Below are positions 21,684 through 31,541 of a stretch of DNA of 64,000 nt, piece after piece. Under the pieces are notes generated by a model, which saw only the letters and a list, made by a program, of their open reading frames with translations, did not search any database and was not told the DNA's origin. How positions within the stretch are numbered: position 1 is the stretch's first letter; the number at the start of each line of letters is the position of its first letter. The stretch comes from Nemertoderma westbladi (Eukaryota; Xenacoelomorpha; Nemertodermatida; Nemertodermatidae), in contig JAUCBJ010009132.1 of the NCBI GenBank assembly GCA_032718475.1, positions 1-64,000 on the forward strand. Reading direction: 5' to 3'. A program made the translations under genes and the position numbers.

Positions 21684-22618
21684 TGTTCGTGGTATTTCAA
21701 CTTTTCATAACGCGAGTTGAATATTTTTCGGATTTATTTAAAATGAATATTCCAATATCAATACTGGGTGCGGGAACATGGAAATTGGGTACATTCAATG
21801 GACTGGGGGCGATTTACGGGCAAATATTGGGGCGACTTACGGGGTATGGGACTCATGTCAGATATTTAAGGGCCAAGGGTGGGAGGCAAAATCAAGCAGT
21901 ACTCAGACTTGCGACTGGTCGACCGACTAAATGGAGGAAGGGTTCGACGAGCACTGCCTTCCTGGAGTGGGTTCCATGACCGGCGTTAGTACTAGCCTGA
22001 ATAAGGACTCGGAAAACTACCAACAGTTGGGACTCACGGCGGGCTGACAGACCCCTTGCCAAGCCGTACCGCTTTCCTGATGACCGATCCCTTCGGGGTT
22101 CGGGAAGGGTGGGATGGACACGCAACGGGGTTGAAAGACAATGGACCGGACTCCACTGGCCTACCGACTGTTCGGAGCAGCTTCTCGGCTACCGAAGCGA
22201 CTACGAGCCTGAAAAGGATTCGGAAAGCTTAGGTGGTTGGGTCCCTGTGATGAACCAACGGACCCCTGGCCAAGCCGTACCGCTTTCCTGATGACCGATC
22301 CCTTCGGGGTTCGGGAAGGGTGGGACGGACAAACAAACGGGTCCACCGACTCGACAGACCCCTAGCCAAGCTGTACCACTTTCCTGATGACCGATCCCTT
22401 CGGGGTTCGGGAAGGGTGGGACGGACACGCAACCGGGTCTACCGACTTGAGCGACCCTTAGCCATGCTGTACCGCTTTCCTGATGACCGATCCCTTCGGG
22501 GTTCGAGAAGGGTGGGACGGACACACAACAGGGTCGACCGACACCGACACTACGGTACCAAGACTAGGACCGAGGGGAAAATGGGGAACATTAGTTAGGT
22601 TAAAATCTAAAGCGAACA
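21684..22618 (+). repeat. 5' LTR of BEL1
   Basis: About 935 bp from TGTTCGTGGTATTTC to CTAAAGCGAACA. The end resembles that of the BEL2 LTR (AAAAGCGCGAACA, preceded by AGGTTAAA in both). Relative to the 3' LTR it lacks about 300 bp after CAAGCAGTACTCAG, where the 3' copy has several TACGAGCCTGAATAAGGACT repeats. It carries four copies of a GATCCC...GGGAAGGG hairpin unit. Confidence 0.7.
22062..22530 (+). repeat. Tandem hairpin units in BEL1 LTR
   Basis: Four copies of a block containing CCGCTTTCCTGATGACC, then CCCTTCGGGGTTCGGGAAGGG-type hairpin sequence, then TGGGACGGACAC, at about 22062, 22268, 22369 and 22468. The last three are spaced about 100 bp. Within each, CCGA pairs with TCGG and CCC with GGG around a TTCG loop. 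One copy also occurs in the 3' LTR at about 31380. Confidence 0.7.
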
Positions 22619-22873
22619 GTGGGTAATTAAATAATGTACTGTAGGAATTTATATTGTCGTATATTATTGTGAATATTTGGTGTATATTGCTATGGGGAAG
22701 CCCAACTTATTCTCAATCAGGGTTCAACTTTAGAAAAGGCTGCATTATTTGGTATTCAAGATTCAAGATTCAATGTTGAACAAGATTCAATGAGATTCGA
22801 TCAAGGTTACATTAAAAGATTATATCCAACCAATGCAAATTCACTCAATTCAAGACACAATTCACTAAACTTC
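22619..22873 (+). other. BEL1 internal leader remnant
   Basis: A short AT-rich stretch after the 5' LTR, with an imperfect ATTCAAGATTCAA repeat around 22755-22800. No reading frame of interest and no recognisable primer-binding site; the sequence after the LTR starts GTGGGTAATTAAA. Gag, protease and RT are absent, so a large internal deletion must lie near 22800-22870. Confidence 0.45.
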
Positions 22874-23848
22874 ATATCCCCAGTAACGTTGGCTGGAATG
22901 AATTTGATCAAAGAAATGTGGATAGAAGGACTGGGATGGGACGAAGAACTCCCCCCACACCTCAGTGCCAAATAGAGAAAGTGGACGGAACAACTCGAAC
23001 ATCTAAATCTTATGCGGATCCCTAGAACGTTCTTCCTCGATAAACTACCCACCGATATATTCCAGCTCCATACTTTCTCGGATGCATCGAATACCGGAAT
23101 CGGCGTAGTTACCTTCCTAAGAAGATTAAGTCAGGATGGAAACGGCGACACGAGCTTCTAAGGCTAAGACGGTATCCGGTGAATTCATAGCAACGATCCC
23201 GAGACTCGAGCTACAGGCCGCAGTCTGGCAGTGAGGCAGAACCGCATGATCATGCGGAACTTAAGAATCCCCTTCGAATCGCAGCATTTCTGGGTTGATT
23301 CGAGTATCGTACTTTACTACCTCCACTCACCATCACGGTGACACACCACGTTCGTAGCGAACCGAGCCACGGAAATAAAACAGTATACCGGCCGAGAACA
23401 GTGGCACCATGTAAATGGGAAAGAAAACCCAGCGGACTTATCGAGCAGAGGCGCCACCCCACGACAGCTCGGTAAGAGTAAACTTTGGCTCACAGGCCCG
23501 GAATTCCTACAGCAGCCACAATTAACCTGGAGTACCCGATTCGATCCCGAACTAGATAGCGGAAAATGCTCCGAAGACGACAAGGAGATTCGTAAAGTCC
23601 ATGGAAGCGCCACCGTGGAGATCTATAGTTGCCTGGCCGAGCCTGCAAAGGACTCGGGCAGGCACTATAACATTGCTACTATTACGCAACCAGCGGCGTC
23701 TTTACAACTATTGATAGAGCGAACCTCCTCAATGAGACATCTTATCCACCACGTCATAACTCTTCGCAACTTCCTGCGGTGGAAGGATAACAAACCGATA
23801 GTTCAACGAAGTATACAAGAACTCATTATCACGGAGAAATGTATTGTG
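22874..23848 (+). pseudogene. BEL/Pao Pol fragment: RNase H to pre-integrase region
   Basis: Recognisable BEL/Pao sequence in several frames. An LIKEMWIEGLGWDEELP block is followed by an in-frame TAG at 22973 (a Trp position in the family). Next come HTFSDASNTGIG with the RNase H aspartate and an IPRLELQAAV block in another frame. HFWVDSSIVLYYL with a second acidic residue follows, then the hallmark ENPADLSSRGATP. After it comes a helix-rich region ending in ITEKCIV at 23848. Stops and at least three frameshifts make it non-functional. The protein would continue directly at 25437, where a 1.6-kb insertion ends. Confidence 0.85.
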
Positions 23849-25436
23849 GGGCGAGCCACGAAGTGAGTGAGCCTTAGCATAGTGGTACCATTAATCAACC
23901 TGTTGTTCTGTCGCGTTTTTTTTTCAGTATTTTATTTTAAACGTTAATAACTCGGCCAATCCTTGATGAAATCTATCCAAACTTGGTACACATGTTGTTT
24001 GGCAAAAGTTTGAAAATTTTCCAGGTAGAATTTGCGTGGGGCCTTCGTGCAGCATCAGTGTAACTGTTATTGCAGTTATAATAAATGTATTTATCCAAAT
24101 TTAAAATGCGTTAAATTATTATTATTGTAGGATATATCAGCTGGGTTTCTGACAAATTTTGCAATTCTGCATGTACCATGTGTACCGGTACTGTCAGGCT
24201 GTACTCATTCCCTGAATCGAGAATCCTGCAATCAGTCAATACTGCAATACTGGTCAGCCGGTACCATACACTGCAGACATGCCATATCATGTAATCTAAT
24301 TAAACATGGCCCCGCCAACCCTTGCGGTGATTATAGTTTAGGCGTAATTAGCCCAGTACCGGTAATAATAATATAATACAGTAATAGTTTAGATAGTTAC
24401 CGCTAATCATTCAGTCATTGGCACGGTACACCGTATTACTGTACTGCCGTTGTAGTGCGCACCGTAGGTGCCACCCTATTACCGGTACCGGCTGACCGCG
24501 TGACCGGTGGCAACCAGCACGTCAACACTTGCACAGCAACAGCAACAGCTCTACCGGCGATACACAGGTTGGAATTTATGTAGAGTTTGCTCAACAGTAC
24601 AGATATAAAATAGTTATCTAAATTATATATATTACTATTGACAAGTATTGAAATATATACCGTTATTCGTGTTATCAGTATTTGCAGCATCTGACATTGA
24701 AGAGGTGAGAGAAGATGAATACCGGCACTCAACAAAACCAACGCTTATCACAGGTCGGTATGGTTACCTCGAAACCGGCGCGACTGTCCACTCGAATACA
24801 ACTTCAAAACACAAACGCCAACAATAAACTGAAAGCGAATCGAACGTCTTCAGAAGAATCTGTCATTGGGACGAAGAAAAGGAAGCCGAAACCATGGGAA
24901 TGGACAACAGCTAAGATTGAATGCTCCCATTGTCAGAGTTCCTGGACCGAAATTGAAACACCAATTGCCGATGGGCTTGATCTCTCAAACCAAAACTTCC
25001 TCTGCGGGGTTTGCGCGGCAGTAAAGATTGAAAGTCTGGAAGCTGGCATCCCTAGGTATTATTATTATAAAGAGCGTCAGCCTGCGTTTAATAAATATAT
25101 TTTAATACAAAACAGGTCGAACGCAAAGAGGCTTATAATGAAGACGAGTACTGCATTGATTATATTCCTATAAACCACCTGGCTTTGCATATTGAATGTG
25201 CGTTTGGAAATAAGTTTGTGCTACCCTTCCGTGGGTGGTAGATGTCGCGGTTATGTATTGGTGGGTGGGGGGAGGGGGGGGGGGGGGTGCAGATTAAAAG
25301 GGGTGAACACGTACTGTCCCCCTTTCTTTGATTAATTGGTGGTGTGGGTTAATCTCTCATAACCTGATTTTGTGATACTGTCGCACAATTTTAATTTGTA
25401 TCTCATAACTGGGCCTCGTGCTGCGCGAAGGCCCCA
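23849..25436 (+). mobile_element. Inserted interspersed repeat (family Q) inside BEL1 pol
   Basis: About 1.59 kb interrupting pol between codons that are adjacent in BEL/Pao proteins. A TGT trinucleotide flanks both sides and could be a short target duplication. The left end reads GGGGCGAGCCACGAAGTG and the right end GGCCCCACGAACG. An inner inverted copy of the right end, CGTGGGGCCTTCGTGCAGC, lies at 24031-24049. The insert carries a 152-aa frame and a poly-G tract at 25264-25288. A related copy lies at 40179-40756 on the opposite strand. I cannot place it in a named class. Confidence 0.7.
24715..25173 (+). CDS. Hypothetical protein of repeat family Q, CxxC motifs
   Basis: 152-aa frame within the insert. 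I do not recognise it. It has a lysine-rich segment (KKRKPKP, about residues 63-69) that could be a nuclear localisation signal. A potential zinc-binding site follows: C70-X2-C73 and C97-X2-C100. The part after residue ~102 is doubtful. A good donor (A|GTAAAG) sits at 25021 and an acceptor (AAAACAG) at 25115. Splicing them would switch the downstream frame to one containing NEDEYCIDY, and that frame also occurs three times in the copy at 40179-40756. The gene may therefore be multi-exon. Role unknown; a transposon-encoded DNA-binding protein is possible. Confidence 0.4.
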   Translation: MNTGTQQNQRLSQVGMVTSKPARLSTRIQLQNTNANNKLKANRTSSEESVIGTKKRKPKPWEWTTAKIECSHCQSSWTEIETPIADGLDLSNQNFLCGVCAAVKIESLEAGIPRYYYYKERQPAFNKYILIQNRSNAKRLIMKTSTALIIFL

Positions 25437-26844
25437 CGAACGTGTTAGATATGTCCAGAAAGAAAGTTTCCCCGATGAGTGGGAACAGCTCAGTGTGGGC
25501 AAGACCTTGAAACCGGACAGTCCAGTCTACCAGTTGAGACCCATGATGGGGGAAGATGGACTGATCCGACCTAATACCCGGATGGCAAACGCCCCAGTCG
25601 AATATGAAGTCAAATACCCAGCGCTTCTGCCCAGAATGTCAACACTAGCCAAGCTATTAATCCAACAGTGTCACGAGGAAAACCATCACGCGGGTCAGAA
25701 CTGGATTATGGCTAACATCTGGCAAAGATATTGGATCACCCACATCCAGCCACTGATCCGGAAAGTATTAAAGCGTTGTTTCCCTTGCAGAAGATACCTA
25801 GCGCCACCGCTCACACAAAGAATGGCCGACCTACCGGCTACACGACTGCAGTCCGATTCACCACCATTCTACGTAACCGGAGTAGACTGTTTCGGACCAT
25901 TTACAGTCATCGAGCGACAATCTAACATCAAATGCTGGGGAGCCATCTTCACATGCCTTAGGTCTAGGGCGATCTACCTAGACCTCGTGATAAACCTTAC
26001 GCAGCACGCATTTATCAACGCCCTGCGACGGTTCATGGCAAACAATGGAACATGTCGGCATATGTACTCCGATAATGGAACGAACTTCGTGGGAGGAGAA
26101 AGGGAACTTAGAGAGGCGATCGAAGGATGGTTCACTGAAGAGACCGCATCCCAAGTCTGGAGGGAACACCATATACAATGGCACTTCCAAACACCCTTTG
26201 CACCCCATACGAGCGGGGTATGGGAGAAGCTCATCGACTTGGTGAAACGATCCAAGCGCGTCGCGTTAGGGGACACCCGGGTAACCCACGACACCCTTTG
26301 CACTACATTCTGCGAGATCACGGCCACCCTAAACAACCGGCCCATCGTACCTATCCACGATGACCCCACAGATCTAGAGCCTCTTACACCTAACCATCTA
26401 CTCGGAAAACCCAAAACCAACATTCTTCCTGAGGCAATGTTCCCAGATCCCAACGATATCGCGAGACATACCAATTGGAAAACGGCCCAAGCGCTGGCAG
26501 CGCATTGGTGGAGAATCTGGGCCCAAGAGTACCTCATAACCCTCCGGACCAGGAGGAAGTGGAATAACACCTACAGGAACGTCGCAGTTGGCGACATGGT
26601 GCTGGTTAAGGAAGACCTTAAAGACCGCGTCCACTGGCCTGTGGCACGAGTCGTGGAAATAACCTCAAGTAAAGACGGACTTGCGAGGACTGTGACGATA
26701 CGAACGGCAAAGGGCCACTACCAACGCCCTATCCAGAGGCTGTGCCTTCTAGAAGGCAATGACAGTGGTGACTCCACAAGAGGTGATAAGTTCCCTACTC
26801 AGGATCATGCTGCAGACATTGGTGACAATGCTAAACCCGTTTAA
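25437..26844 (+). pseudogene. BEL/Pao integrase with C-terminal DUF5641-type domain
   Basis: The open frame (25372-26844, 490 aa) begins inside the inserted repeat; genuine Pol resumes at RYVQKESFP. Domains in order: an H2C2 zinc-binding region (CHEENHHAGQ ... CFPC), then an rve-type catalytic core. The catalytic triad is D172 (VDCFGPF), D234 (YSDNGTNF) and E285 (GVWEKLI) in frame numbering. A C-terminal domain of DUF5641 type follows, with GDMVLVKED and the terminal RPIQRLCLLE motif. The core is intact, but the insertion separates it from the rest of pol and RT is missing, so the locus is a pseudogene as a Pol. Function in the family: insertion of cDNA into host DNA. Confidence 0.9.
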
Positions 26845-28099
26845 ACCCTTCTCATCCTGTTGACAAACTCTTTTAAATGTGATTTATCGACAATGAATAA
26901 TGGACCCCCCTTAAACCAACTGTAACCACGCAATGGTATTTGTGTTTCCTCGTGTGTTATGTGGAGTCCAGCGTCACCCTGCAGATGTTTCGACTGACGC
27001 AGGGTAGTTTATGTATTGTTCACCCTGATTTTGGTCATCGGGACCAACTACATTGGATTATTGGAAATGGAAAAGATTTGAAGTGGAATTCATTGTATCC
27101 ATTGTGTTGTATTGTGTTGTCCGTTGCGTGCGCAGTTCGGGGCGTAGGCGGTGTAACTAGTCCAGCTGTAGATCCCAGATTGCCGCGCAACACCCCCTCT
27201 ATCCCGTTATTCTGGTGGGTCCATGGTGCATCCACATGACTTCGTCGATAGAGGTTTTATATTTCTCAGTCGCGTTATTCTGGTGGGACCGTTGCGTGGA
27301 TTTTGGGGCGTAGGCGGTGTAACTAGTCCAGCTGTAGATCCCAGAATGTTGCGTAACCCCATCCCACATGACTTCGTTGGCTGAGCTTTATGTTGTTGGG
27401 AGTGTTATTCTGGTGGGTCCCTGGTGCATTCCACGTGACTTCACTTCCAGCGTCTTCATTGTCCGTTACGTGTGCAGTTTGGGGCATAGGCGGTGTAACT
27501 AGCCCAGCTGTAGATCCCAGATTGCCGCATAACACCCCTTCCACAACGAAAATTTCCCAAAGAAGATGGTTGAATGTAGTTGGAAATGATGAAAAGAAAC
27601 AGACAACCCTACTATAAACTGAATGATGACGCGTATGATGATGAAAATGTAATGATGTGCACCCTGGTGCTGCGCTTATAACAAATGATGATAGCCGGGA
27701 GGCTATAACTCCAATGATGAAATGGAAATAAATGAAATGTGTAGTAAATGATGAAATGTGGAAATAAAATGATGAAATGTGGAAAGAAATAATGAAATGT
27801 GAGATGAATAATAAATGAGAAATGAAAAAAGACAAAAAAAAATGTATAAAATGTAGAAAAGAAAAGAATTGGAAAAAGAAGAGGACATAAAAAGTCAAAA
27901 AGTGGTTGGATATTAATGTATACTTATAGTAACTGTAAATACTGAATGTAGTAGCAATAAGATGGTAGATGCCTATATAGCAATAATAATTAATAAACTG
28001 AATTACAAATAAACTGAATTATTCTGCAGACACTATAGAATCAGACTTTCTGGATTTATAATTAACTGATTTAAATTTGCAACAGACATAATTGAAAAT
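26845..28099 (+). other. Noncoding stretch between BEL1 pol and third ORF
   Basis: Position and length match the 1.2-1.7-kb leader between pol and the third ORF in the copy A/BEL2 family, but the sequence is different. It contains a three-copy repeat (27115-27545) and a purine-rich stretch with repeated GATGAAATG words at 27700-27900. No coding frame is supported. Confidence 0.5.
27115..27545 (+). repeat. Three-copy direct repeat, period about 170 bp
   Basis: The segment GTAGGCGGTGTAACTAG followed by CAGCTGTAGATCCCAGA occurs at about 27145, 27309 and 27487. It is accompanied by TTATTCTGGTGGG and TCCACATGACTTCGT-like pieces in a fixed order. The units are diverged and lie in the leader of the BEL1 third ORF. 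Confidence 0.75.
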
Positions 28100-30519
28100 A
28101 TGGACCCAAATCGCCAAATTCTCGGCGAACTACGTAATACACTAGATTTACTGGAATATCCACAGCCTGGATCTCCTAACTTTGATATGGAATGGAACGC
28201 CCTGATAACAAAGAATGTGCGTATCATTAAATTCTCCGGGCGAGAGGGACCGGATTCCCGTAATCTACGAGAGCTCCGGTTGACCGATGCTAGTACGAGC
28301 CTGAAAAGAACTCGGAACGCAAAGGCAACCGGAGGAGCGGAGTTGTCGTTCTGGGATACGTTCCGGCGAAGCGTCTACAAATCCCGATGTTTGATATACG
28401 ACAACGAGGGAAACGCGATGCCCACTTCGAAAGCGATTACGTTGGCACGATGCCAAAGTTTCGTCGATGACAAGAGTACATACCTCACCCACTGGGGAAA
28501 CCTAGCGGAGTGTACAGCAACGCTGCGAGAGGAACGTATATCAGTTATCCAGAATCGCGACGACTACCAGGAGAAGTATGGGACGAAGGAATACGGTCGA
28601 TCATTGGTCGTCGTCCTCGGAACCTTAGATGGTCTGGTGTCGATATGTCGAATATTCCCGACACCCAAACAGGAGGTGCGGACAGCCGGAGCGATATGGC
28701 TATTACCACCGGAGATCCAACAGATCCTATTAGATTTCGATGTCATTAATTTCGATTTCGATGATCGGTGCTAAACGGTGGTATAGACTTTAAACCTCAG
28801 AAATTCCTGGATTATAATAAGATATATGGTGTGTACCCGGAATTAGAGATAAAGAGTGAGCGAGAGAGTCGTTGGAAGGACGTAGAAAGAAAGTGGACGA
28901 TCCACCACAAGTGGGAGAATCCGGATCGATGGAACTATATCTATGTCGTAATGGAATCATATACAGTTGCCAAGTTCATCTGCAAGACTCTCGATAATCT
29001 CATTAATGCGGTTCCTAGATCCTTCATCGACTATGAGTGGAACGAAGTTATCGACCACGCGTTCAAAGCGGTAGAGAATATTTCACCGGGAGATACGAAA
29101 ACGCTCCACGTCATCGCATCCTGGGATGATAATGGACCGTTTGACTTCCCTACGATTGTCGATCTCCTCGGTGCAGAGGAACTACTGATATCTTCGGATG
29201 GGGAAGAATTATGGCTACAGGAAGGTGTTCTGCTGTCCACCCCAAAGCGACAACTCAATCCGGAAGTCGCTTACAAACCGGCCGCCAAACGGGTCGCCTC
29301 GGCCGAACCTGCGACAGAAGCAGGCGTATCCACCCCACTTGGCTCCGGTAGTCCCACTAGGGAGTTAGTAACCACCTTTGCCCTGAGTGACTTTGGCGAC
29401 ACATGTCAGAGGTTATCCCCATATCCGTTCCGGGAGGAGAAGACTGGTCATCGGAGATCCCGAGTACCAGCACCCAACGGACCCGCTCAGCGATACAGGT
29501 TGCAAAGGGTCCCAGCATTGCCCCGACTCCCGTAGATCTCCTCGGAATTACTCCGGCGAATGCCCTGGCACCTCTTCGCCGACCGGCTGTGGCAACGGCC
29601 GCCTCAGTTCCACAAGACCCTATGCGACTTACCCGATGGTACGCCGAACAGACCGAGTGGATACACCGCCAGAAACGCGCCCGGGATGCAACCGGCAGGC
29701 TATAAAGAAGGTTATCGTAGTGAGAACATACTACGCCAAAGCCCAGCATTCCGCGGGCTACCGGCCGCGGCGAGTATCCCCAAAAGTGACCAACGACTGG
29801 AGTATTATGCCGGCGTACCGATTCCGATATTCTTCGGCCAGGAGATGCAACTGGAGGTGTGTGGAAACTGTGGTTCGAAGCAGTGTCCACGCGGAAGGAG
29901 AAATCGGGTTACCGATTCGTGCCTCCAGCTCCTTGGGATTCTTTACTGTCCCTATTGCGCGACATCAGGCCACGATGTTTCGGTTTGTCCTATCCTTTAC
30001 AACCTCTGCACAGAATGTGGTTTCCGTGGACATTCCGCAAGCCCCTGTTGTAACATAAAGTGTCCTACGAAGGACGTAACAGCTATGGGAAATATGGTTA
30101 TGTTCGAAACCTACGCCAATAACCACGTAAAGACCAAAGTGCGGAGGAGTGCTCGAAATATCACGCAAGAGATGGCGTGCGGATACTTCTCGTTCCCAGA
30201 ACGCCTCCATACGACAGCGACGCTACCATTCCATTATGTGGATCTACTATTAAGCGCTGGATTACTCGGTCCCTTCGAGATCCTTAGGTGCTTATACTCC
30301 TACAAGGAAGAATTCGGTGACGGAAAGTGGTTTCTAGAGGCACGAAATACCGAGTTGGAGAGACGGACGGATATGATCCCGCTACCATCTAAAGGAAGAG
30401 CCGCCAGGAGACAAGCTGCAGCGATGATCGCGATGCACGTTGACGCTCCCCTACCTGCACTGGCGATCGACGAGAGTAGACGGGCAAAGAGGAGGAAGGC
30501 GTATCAGAGTAAGAAATAG
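28100..30519 (+). pseudogene. Third-ORF relative of BEL1, frameshifted
   Basis: Four frame segments read as one broken protein: 28100-28774, 28768 to about 29400, 29403-29705 (proline- and serine-rich) and about 29695-30519. Similarity to the 1417-aa protein is weak but colinear. It includes a YDNEG motif around residue 97 of the first segment and an LPPEIQQILLDF stretch resembling LPQPVLEMLF. Near the C-terminus are two canonical zinc knuckles, YCPYCATSGHDVSVC and LCTECGFRGHSASPC. An EFGDGKWFLEARNTELERR block parallels EYGDLFINSHPELQEVSRR. It ends in a basic tail (RRAKRRKAYQSKK). It lies after integrase and before the polypurine tract, the same position as in the other elements. Confidence 0.7.
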
Positions 30520-30687
30520 AGGACCAGGATATTCCAGAGACATTTATATCGAACATTTATTTTTATATCTACATAAACTAACTCTAGGAAAAATTAATCA
30601 GGACTATGCAATATTAAAATTTGGGTTTTTTATATGGGAAATGACCTACGCAAACTCGATCTACCGATAGACCTCACGAAGGTCATT

Positions 30688-30708
30688 GGGGGGGGGGGGG
30701 GGGGGGGG
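30688..30708 (+). promoter_or_regulatory. Poly-G polypurine tract of BEL1
   Basis: A run of 21 G followed by AC and the LTR start TGTTCGCGG. A purine run touching the 3' LTR, and absent before the 5' LTR, is expected for plus-strand priming. A homopolymer this long is unusual and may reflect slippage after insertion. Confidence 0.55.
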
Positions 30709-30710
30709 AC

Positions 30711-31541
30711 TGTTCGCGGTATTTCAACTTTTCATAACGTGAGTTGAATATTTTTCGGATTTATTTAAAATGAATATTCCAATATCAATACTGGGTGCGG
30801 GAACATGGAATTTGGGTATATTCAATGGACTGGGGGCGATTTACGGGCAAATATTGGGGCGACTTATGGGGTACGGGACTCATGTCAGATATTTAAGGGA
30901 AAGGGTGGGAGGCAAAATCAAGCAGTACTCAGGTTTACCTGAATACTATTAGGCCTAGCCAACTTCCTGCTGCCTGTAAAAGGTGGATTTGGTAACTCGC
31001 TAGGCCTAGGGACAAGGACTGCCCGCTAAGGTCTAAGAAAGACTAAGGGCTAAGGTCCCTGGCTAACAGCAGTTATTACGAGCCTGAATAAGGACTCGGA
31101 AAGTCTGCTGATTGTGTCAGGGATTTGCGACGGGAACCGACAGACAGATCCTTAGCGGTCCCTGGTCACCGGCAGTTATTACGAGCCTGAATAAGGACTC
31201 GGAAAGCTTGCCGACTATGCCAGGGACTTGCGACGGGTCGACCGACTAAACGGAGGAAGGGTTCGACGAGGACTGCCTTCCTGGAGTGGGTTCCACCACC
31301 GGCGTTAGTACGAGCCTGAATAAGGACTCGGAAAACTACCAACAGTTGGGACTCACGACGGGCTGACAGACCCCTTGCCAAGCCGTACCGCTTTCCTGAT
31401 GACCGATCCCTTCGGGGTTCGGGAAGGGTGGGATGGACACGCAACGGGGTCGAAAGACAATGGACCGGACTCCACTGGCCTACCGACTGTTCGGAGCAGC
31501 TTCTCGGCTACCGAAGCGACTACGAGCCTGAAAAGGATTCG
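30711..31541 (+). repeat. 3' LTR of BEL1, truncated
   Basis: Matches the 5' LTR from TGTTCG to GAGCCTGAAAAGGATTCG, where an RTE-like LINE begins. Between about 30935 and 31220 it contains material absent from the 5' LTR, including copies of TACGAGCCTGAATAAGGACTCGG (about 31077, 31178, 31309). This sequence can fold as a hairpin, CGAGCCT against AGG-A-CTCG. Confidence 0.7.

Larger units (their letters stand above)
21684..31541 (+). mobile_element. Decayed BEL/Pao LTR retrotransposon (BEL1)
   Basis: Two long similar sequences, at 21684-22618 and 30711-31541, both begin TGTTCG-GGTATTTCAAC and share a colinear order of blocks. I read them as LTRs. Between them, in BEL/Pao order, lie RNase H remnants (22874-23848), an integrase (25437-26844), a third-ORF relative (28100-30519) and a poly-G polypurine tract touching the 3' LTR. 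Gag, protease and RT are missing and a 1.6-kb repeat sits inside pol. An RTE-like LINE truncates the 3' LTR at 31541, so a target-site duplication cannot be checked. Confidence 0.75.

Noticed and set aside
22062-22530. Hammerhead ribozyme: CTGATGA followed by a stem and GAA in each LTR unit
   Set aside because: The core and stem II fit, but position 15.1 is G rather than A. Adjacent stems I and III with an NUH cleavage site could not be found, and one unit has a broken stem II. A covariance-model search would settle it.
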